From the NCBI GenBank assembly GCA_023398105.1, contig JAEWST010000067.1:1-20479 (forward strand): a stretch of DNA of 20,479 nucleotides. The letters are read 5' to 3'. This document shows, piece after piece, positions 16,459 through 20,479 of this stretch. A program made the translations under genes and the position numbers. The notes under the pieces are model-generated. The model was not told the DNA's origin. It worked only from the letters and a program-made list of their open reading frames with translations, and made no database searches. Origin of the DNA: Bacillota bacterium (lineage in GTDB: Bacteria > Bacillota > Clostridia > Acetivibrionales > DSM-1351). Every line of letters starts with the position of its first letter. The stretch's first letter is position 1.

Positions 16459-16471
16459 TTCTCGGTATAAT
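16442..16471 (+). promoter_or_regulatory. Candidate promoter of the RIT recombinase operon
   Basis: TATAAT at 16466-16471 lies 49 bases before the first recombinase start, with ATGACT at 16442-16447 as a weak -35 box 18 bases upstream. The -35 lies inside the terminal repeat, so recombinase binding there could repress transcription. AATTCA (16470-16475) and TGAATT (16482-16487) form a small dyad just downstream. Confidence 0.4.
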
Positions 16472-16520
16472 TCATTTGGGGTGAATTCAAGCCCTAAATA
16501 AATTTTATGGAGGTCAACTT

Positions 16521-17744
16521 ATGGCACAAAACCAAATTAAATTGCCTGAACTGATTCAAGCAGTAGTTAATGAATGTGAGTCATTAAAGTATGAGAAAGA
16601 CACTCTTGAAAATTTCAAGGACACCTGGCAAGCTTTCAAGCATTACTCAGAAGGCAAGCAAGAAATGTTTTACAAAGAACAAATATCTGCACAATTTCTC
16701 AAGGAACTCTTTGACTATCCAGAAAGGATTCCCAAGAGCAGAATTGCACGTGCAATGATACGAGCAATGCGAGTTCTTGGTGACTACCACATTTTTGGAC
16801 GGCTTCTTAGTCATAACGGAAAATTACGACCGTTCATGTCTGAAGATTTCCGACAAGATGTTTTAAACTTTATTGATCATTGTAAAAAAAGAAATAATGC
16901 AGACGAAACAATCCAGCGCCGAATACAAGTGGTTCATAAATTCATTGAACACCTTACTAATTCTGGTGTTAATGCGTGTATTGATATTACTCCGCAGCAT
17001 ATCTCTTCTTTTGCTACATGTCTTGCAGGTTACAGCAAAAAGACAGCTGAAAGATATCTTGAAAGCTTAAGAGTATTCTTGAGGTCATTGTATTTTTCTG
17101 GTCAAAGAAAAGATGACCTATCTAAAGCAGTTCCAACGCTTTATTATCCAAAACAAGATAGAATTCCTTCCGTTTGGAGTGCAGATGAAATTGACCGACT
17201 CTTGTCTGTAATTGATAGAGGTAATCCAAAGGGAAAAAGAGACTATGCCTTGATATTTCTTGTGACACAGCTTGGATTAAGAACTTCTGATGTTTTAAAT
17301 CTAAAATTGGAAAATATAAACTGGTCTGAAAGCAGAATAGAATTTGTTCAGCAAAAAACTGATATTGCTGTCAACCTGCCAATTGTTGAAGAATTAGGAT
17401 TGGCAATTATTGATTATTTGAAATATGGAAGACCAGAAACTAGCGAACCCTATCTTTTTGTCAAACATATTCAACCCTTTGATAAAATGAAAAACGGACA
17501 TTATCTTATAACTCAATATCTTGTAAAAGCAGGCATTCAATTAGAAAAGTCTAAACATCATGGACTTCATTCTTTAAGACACACCTTAGCAAGTAGATTA
17601 TTAGAACGGGATGTTCCACTAGAGATAATTTCAAGTATTCTAGGACATGCATCTATAGAATCAACCAAGCCCTATCTACACATTGATATAGAGAATTTGC
17701 GCAAGTGTGCATTGGTAAGTCGAGAGGTGTCAGATAATGAGTAA
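16521..17744 (+). CDS. ritA: RIT tyrosine recombinase A
   Basis: Predicted 407-residue site-specific recombinase, first of the trio. The N-terminal 200 residues include a SAM-like core-binding domain (about 105-195: DVLNFIDHCKKR ... YLESLRVFLRSLYFSG). The catalytic domain shows R254 (TQLGLRTSDVL), H350-X2-R353 (HSLRHT), H376 (LGHAS) and the nucleophile Y385 (KPYLHID). Start ATG 16521 has GGAGGT at normal spacing. The last eight bases overlap the next gene, implying translational coupling. The length fits RitA, the longest member of RIT trios. All catalytic residues are present, so it looks active. Confidence 0.88.
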   Translation: MAQNQIKLPELIQAVVNECESLKYEKDTLENFKDTWQAFKHYSEGKQEMFYKEQISAQFLKELFDYPERIPKSRIARAMIRAMRVLGDYHIFGRLLSHNGKLRPFMSEDFRQDVLNFIDHCKKRNNADETIQRRIQVVHKFIEHLTNSGVNACIDITPQHISSFATCLAGYSKKTAERYLESLRVFLRSLYFSGQRKDDLSKAVPTLYYPKQDRIPSVWSADEIDRLLSVIDRGNPKGKRDYALIFLVTQLGLRTSDVLNLKLENINWSESRIEFVQQKTDIAVNLPIVEELGLAIIDYLKYGRPETSEPYLFVKHIQPFDKMKNGHYLITQYLVKAGIQLEKSKHHGLHSLRHTLASRLLERDVPLEIISSILGHASIESTKPYLHIDIENLRKCALVSREVSDNE

Positions 17745-18720
17745 ACCAATTATAGTCAATTCATTTTCAGGACCCCTTGCAAGTACAATTGAAAAGTTTA
17801 TAGCTGAAAAACGTGGAATAGGACTACAGTACAATGGTGTTTCAACTTATTTGCAAAATTTTGATAGATTCTCAATAAGGTTTCGATTGGCAGATCAAGT
17901 TCTTACTAGAGAAGTCGTGGAAGCTTGGCTAAAGCAAAATCCAGCTCAGAGCCAACAGACTCTTAGAATGAAAACAATAATAATTCGTCAATTAGGATTG
18001 TATATGAAACGTATGGATATGAGTGCATATATTATTCCTGAAATACCAAAGCGAGACCATCTTTTTTTACCTTACATTTTTAGCGACAAAGAGATTGAGA
18101 AAATTCTAGAGCAAGCTGACACCGTTAAACCATTATCTAAAAAAACATCAAAACATCTTGTAGTCCCTGTATTTATAAGATTGCTATATTTCTGTGGTTT
18201 ACGCTTTTCCGAGGTTCAACAGCTTCGAGTTAAAAATGTTGATTTAGATAATGGCATTTTAACCATTCACGGTTCAAAATTTGATAAAGATAGGTTAGTA
18301 CCAATGTCGCCAGAGATAACAAATATATGCCGTGAGTACTCTGAAAAAGTACATGTTTATTCGGCAATCGATGCGATCTATCTTCCAAATGTCCACAATG
18401 ATATTTATGGAAAACGATGTTTTTATAATGTTTTTAGGGATCTGCTATGGAGAGCCGGTATATCTCACGGTGGCAGGGGGAATGGACCAAGGTTGCATGA
18501 TTTAAGGCATACTTTTGCTGTGCATTGTTTAAGAAAATGGGTTCAAGAAGGCTCTGATATTACCGCATTACTACCTTATCTCAGTAGTTACTTAGGTCAC
18601 AAAGGTCTGCAAGAAACGGCTTACTATTTACGCCTTACAGCAGATATGTTCCCTCAAGTTATAACCCTACTTGAGAATGAGTTAGGTGATATCATCCCAG
18701 AGATTGGTGGTGATATTTAA
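17737..18720 (+). CDS. ritB: RIT tyrosine recombinase B
   Basis: Predicted 327-residue tyrosine recombinase. A SAM-like N-terminal domain (about 10-95) is followed by the catalytic domain with R156 (YFCGLRFSEV), K181 in the beta-hairpin (HGSKFDKDR), H254-X2-R257 (LHDLRHT), H288 (YLGHKG) and probable nucleophile Y297 (AYYLRL). A short insertion before the LGH motif (RKWVQEGSDITALLPYLSS) is seen in many RIT and Tn554 TnpB-like recombinases. The start ATG overlaps the end of ritA by eight bases and has GAGAGGTG upstream. Its stop shares one base with the ritC start. Confidence 0.88.
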   Translation: MSKPIIVNSFSGPLASTIEKFIAEKRGIGLQYNGVSTYLQNFDRFSIRFRLADQVLTREVVEAWLKQNPAQSQQTLRMKTIIIRQLGLYMKRMDMSAYIIPEIPKRDHLFLPYIFSDKEIEKILEQADTVKPLSKKTSKHLVVPVFIRLLYFCGLRFSEVQQLRVKNVDLDNGILTIHGSKFDKDRLVPMSPEITNICREYSEKVHVYSAIDAIYLPNVHNDIYGKRCFYNVFRDLLWRAGISHGGRGNGPRLHDLRHTFAVHCLRKWVQEGSDITALLPYLSSYLGHKGLQETAYYLRLTADMFPQVITLLENELGDIIPEIGGDI

Positions 18721-19739
18721 TGAAACCAACAGATTTTTCAAAACTTTTGACCGATTATTTGACATCATATTTGCCAAGTCTTAAAAACGTCAGTAAGAAC
18801 ACTATATCATCCTATTGTGATACTTTCCGATTACTCTTAAAGTATTGTAGAGATGTCCATAATCTATCAATTGAAAAAATCTCAATGAAGGATATTGATG
18901 CAGAACTGGTTTCTCAATTCATGATGTGGCTTGAAGAAGAAAGGCACTGTAGTATATCCACAAGGAATCAGAGATTAATGGCAATCCGGTCTTTTTTTCG
19001 TTATGTTCAGGGAGAGTTGCCACAGAATTTATTGAACTGCCAAAAGGTATTAAATATTCCACCTAAAAAGAAAAACCTACCCGTTGTTACTTATCTGACA
19101 GTTGAAGAAATGAAGCTTCTACTTGCACAGCCTAATACATCAACTCCAGAAGGGATAAGAGATTTAGTCTTATTATGCATTTTATATGACACTGGAGGCA
19201 GAGTCCAAGAAATCGCTGATTTGACAGTCCGAAATATCCGTTTAGAGAACCCTGCTAAAGTTCAACTCACTGGCAAAGGAAGAAAAACAAGAGAAGTGCC
19301 TTTGTTGCCAAAGACAGTTCAATTATTACAAAGATATATGATTGAGCATCGGCTACTTGCTCCAGATAAGCAAGACAATCCGTTGTTTTGTAATCGACAT
19401 AATTCCAAGTTAACACGTTCAGGAATTGCCTATATTTTAAACAAGTATGTGCAACAAGCATCATCGCAGTTATCAACATTCCATGAATCAGTTAGTCCCC
19501 ATGTTCTACGTCATACAAAAGCAATGCATCTGCTTCAAGCTGGAGTAAACATCATCTATATTCGTGACATTCTTGGACATGCCAGTGTTGATACAACTCA
19601 AGTGTATGCTAGTGCCAACACTCAAATGAAAAGAGCTGCTCTAGAAAAACTAGGAGATTCTCCTGCACCAGAAATTCCATCATGGGCAAAAAACACAGAC
19701 TTGCTAACATGGCTCAAAGATTTTGGCAAAGGAAAATAG
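18720..19739 (+). CDS. ritC: RIT tyrosine recombinase C
   Basis: Predicted 339-residue tyrosine recombinase, third of the trio. The N-terminal SAM-like domain (about 5-100) contains YCDTFRLLLKYC and STRNQRLMAIRSFFRYVQ. The catalytic domain has R161 (YDTGGRVQEIADL), K186 (GKGRKTREVP), H261-X2-R264 (HVLRHT), H287 (LGHAS) and Y296 (TQVYAS), all in place. The ATG overlaps the ritB stop as TAATG, so it relies on coupled translation. It ends five bases before the right inverted repeat. RIT elements need all three genes conserved in order, and that is the case here. Confidence 0.88.
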   Translation: MKPTDFSKLLTDYLTSYLPSLKNVSKNTISSYCDTFRLLLKYCRDVHNLSIEKISMKDIDAELVSQFMMWLEEERHCSISTRNQRLMAIRSFFRYVQGELPQNLLNCQKVLNIPPKKKNLPVVTYLTVEEMKLLLAQPNTSTPEGIRDLVLLCILYDTGGRVQEIADLTVRNIRLENPAKVQLTGKGRKTREVPLLPKTVQLLQRYMIEHRLLAPDKQDNPLFCNRHNSKLTRSGIAYILNKYVQQASSQLSTFHESVSPHVLRHTKAMHLLQAGVNIIYIRDILGHASVDTTQVYASANTQMKRAALEKLGDSPAPEIPSWAKNTDLLTWLKDFGKGK

Positions 19740-19743
19740 CAAC

Positions 19744-19837
19744 TTATTATGCAGAGTCATAAGGGGTTGAAATCGCTTCGCTACAGTGTTTTCAACCTCC
19801 AACTCTACATAACAATTTACCGCACATAATACCGATT
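19744..19837. repeat. Right terminal inverted repeat of the RIT element
   Basis: Inverse partner of 16365-16458 (90 of 94 bases identical). It starts five bases after the third recombinase stop codon and contains the stop codon (19817-19819) and last codons of the small HTH gene read on the minus strand. Confidence 0.93.
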
Positions 19838-20071
19838 TGAAGAGTTCCCTCCATTCTCCCTGTAGCGTTTTTCCTTGCTAAGCAAGCCGTGTTGCAACAA
19901 ATCAGCAATGGCTCTTTTAACAGTGCTGACTGACATTGAGGTATCTCTAGCAATAGTTTTTATGGCTGGCCAACATTCGCCTTCTGCATTGCTTCTGTCT
20001 TTTAGGTACATGTATACTGTTTTTGCACGGGAGGGAAGCTCCTCCCGATATAAATTGCCAAAAAAGCTCAA
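19817..20071 (-). CDS. Small helix-turn-helix protein of the ICE, C-terminus altered by RIT insertion
   Basis: Predicted 84-residue winged-HTH protein. The HTH is IKTIARDTSMSVSTVKRAIADLLQHGLL, preceded by SFFGNLYREELPSRAKTVYMYLKDRS, which is familiar from helix-turn-helix genes next to virD4 in Tn1549-like ICEs. The start is taken as TTG 20071: AGGAGG overlaps the end of the upstream coupling-protein gene and lies about nine bases before it. Earlier ATGs (20206 and others) are inside that gene. The final residues (RYYVR) and the stop codon come from the right RIT repeat, so the native last few residues may differ. If the left flank is the original continuation, the tail would have read on through the 20-bp palindrome. 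Likely a regulator of the element; target unknown. Confidence 0.75.
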   Translation of the reverse strand: MSFFGNLYREELPSRAKTVYMYLKDRSNAEGECWPAIKTIARDTSMSVSTVKRAIADLLQHGLLSKEKRYRENGGNSSNRYYVR

Positions 20072-20084
20072 AACTACGCACCTC

Positions 20085-20479
20085 CTATGTTCTGATAATT
20101 GCTTTACGCTTTGAGGCTGTTTCTTCCGGCTGTTCCAAAGCAGGAGAATGGATTGTACCGCCTCGCTTACTATCTCCGGCATTATCCTCTGGTTCATCTT
20201 CTTCAAGTTCCAGTGCCATTGTCTGCCTTATAATGTTTTCTTCCAGCTCTTCCTTGTCTGCATAGTAAACCTTACGGTGGGATTTTTCTTCTGTTTCATA
20301 TGCCTTTTCAAAAGTAATGCCCCAATCCAAAAATAATCTGAGCTTTGTTTTTATTGGATGTACACCAGTTTTCATTACTACAAAATTACCCTTTGGAAGT
20401 GACTTGAGTTCATCTGCTGTAAGTAGCGGTCTTTCTATCATCTGCAGGCTTTGTGACGGATCATTTTTCCCTCTGCTGA
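20085..20479 (-). CDS. VirD4/TraG-like conjugative coupling protein, C-terminal fragment (cut by window edge)
   Basis: Only the last 131 codons are inside the window; the frame stays open to the edge and the start lies outside. The sequence SRGKNDPSQSLQMIERPLLT..., followed by DELKSLPKGNFVVMKTGVHP and a segment ending FLDWGI, matches the C-terminus of the VirD4-like coupling ATPases of Firmicute ICEs. These sit at the inner membrane and feed DNA to the mating channel. The tail is acidic, then basic, and variable. An internal ATG (MIERPLL) is not the true start. TAG at 20085-20087 overlaps the ribosome site of the HTH gene, so the two are coupled. This is the main evidence that the window belongs to a conjugative element. 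Confidence 0.82.
   Translation of the reverse strand, partial: SRGKNDPSQSLQMIERPLLTADELKSLPKGNFVVMKTGVHPIKTKLRLFLDWGITFEKAYETEEKSHRKVYYADKEELEENIIRQTMALELEEDEPEDNAGDSKRGGTIHSPALEQPEETASKRKAIIRT

Larger units (their letters stand above)
16365..19837 (+). mobile_element. RIT element (recombinase in trio) with 94-bp inverted repeats
   Basis: Three consecutive, overlapping tyrosine recombinase genes in the order long-short-short (407, 327, 339 residues) are enclosed by long inverted repeats at 16365-16458 and 19744-19837. This is the defining layout of RIT elements. There is no passenger gene. The element is on the opposite strand to its ICE neighbours. The right repeat supplies the last codons of the small HTH gene, indicating insertion at or near that gene's 3' end. 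Exact ends are uncertain by a few bases because the outermost bases (aatcg) may belong to the target. Confidence 0.88.

Noticed and set aside
16340..16470. CRISPR-like repeats near the RIT left end
   Set aside because: The repeats are inverted and nested, not direct and evenly spaced, and there are no spacers.
16873..17070. 65-codon frame inside the first RIT recombinase
   Set aside because: Same strand, different frame, within a complete recombinase gene; a shadow.
16365..19837. Tn554-like transposon as identity of the three-recombinase element
   Set aside because: Tn554 has two tyrosine recombinases plus a small unrelated TnpC and no terminal inverted repeats; here all three are tyrosine recombinases with long inverted repeats, as in RIT elements.
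20072..20206. Extended 129-residue form of the HTH protein starting at 20206
   Set aside because: The extra N-terminus overlaps the coupling-protein frame; the AGGAGG site and TTG at 20071 give the family-like start.

Overview
The window is AT-rich DNA with Shine-Dalgarno sites of the AGGAGG type, several TTG starts and clostridial-type gene families. It looks like accessory DNA of a low-GC Firmicute, probably a gut-type Clostridia. The right edge holds the C-terminus of a VirD4-like coupling protein followed by a small helix-turn-helix gene, an arrangement typical of Tn1549-like integrative conjugative elements (ICEs). The whole window is therefore probably ICE cargo. This taxonomic and ICE reading is inference from gene content.

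Layout from left to right: (1) 1-1215, an IS3-family insertion sequence on the plus strand with a recognisable -1 frameshift signal. (2) 1216-6689, a minus-strand three-gene operon (REase/zinc-finger protein, DinG-like helicase, pPIWI_RE protein). It matches the pPIWI_RE three-gene conflict module, but the IS has cut off the pPIWI_RE gene after about 412 codons. (3) 6816-7799, a WYL-domain regulator just upstream of that operon. (4) 8070-14841, a minus-strand LlaJI/BsuMI-like restriction-modification operon: RHH regulator, two m5C methyltransferases, McrB-like GTPase and McrC-like nuclease. It is driven by a strong promoter bracketed by a perfect inverted repeat that looks like the RHH operator. 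A terminator lies on the far side of the McrC gene. (5) 14939-16087, a separate gene for a PD-(D/E)XK nuclease-like protein of unknown family, with its own terminator. (6) 16365-19837, a complete RIT (recombinase in trio) element: three overlapping tyrosine recombinases flanked by 94-bp inverted repeats with only four mismatches. (7) 19817-20479, the ICE genes. The last codons of the small HTH gene lie inside the right RIT repeat, so the RIT element entered at or near the 3' end of that gene.

Working together: regions 2 to 5 form a defence island carried by an ICE and bordered by two mobile elements. The R-M operon appears intact. The pPIWI_RE module retains its helicase and nuclease genes but has lost the pPIWI catalytic half, at least as far as this window shows. 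The window starts at or a few bases from the IS left end, so the other half of the pPIWI_RE gene cannot be seen. No tRNA, rRNA or CRISPR array was seen.
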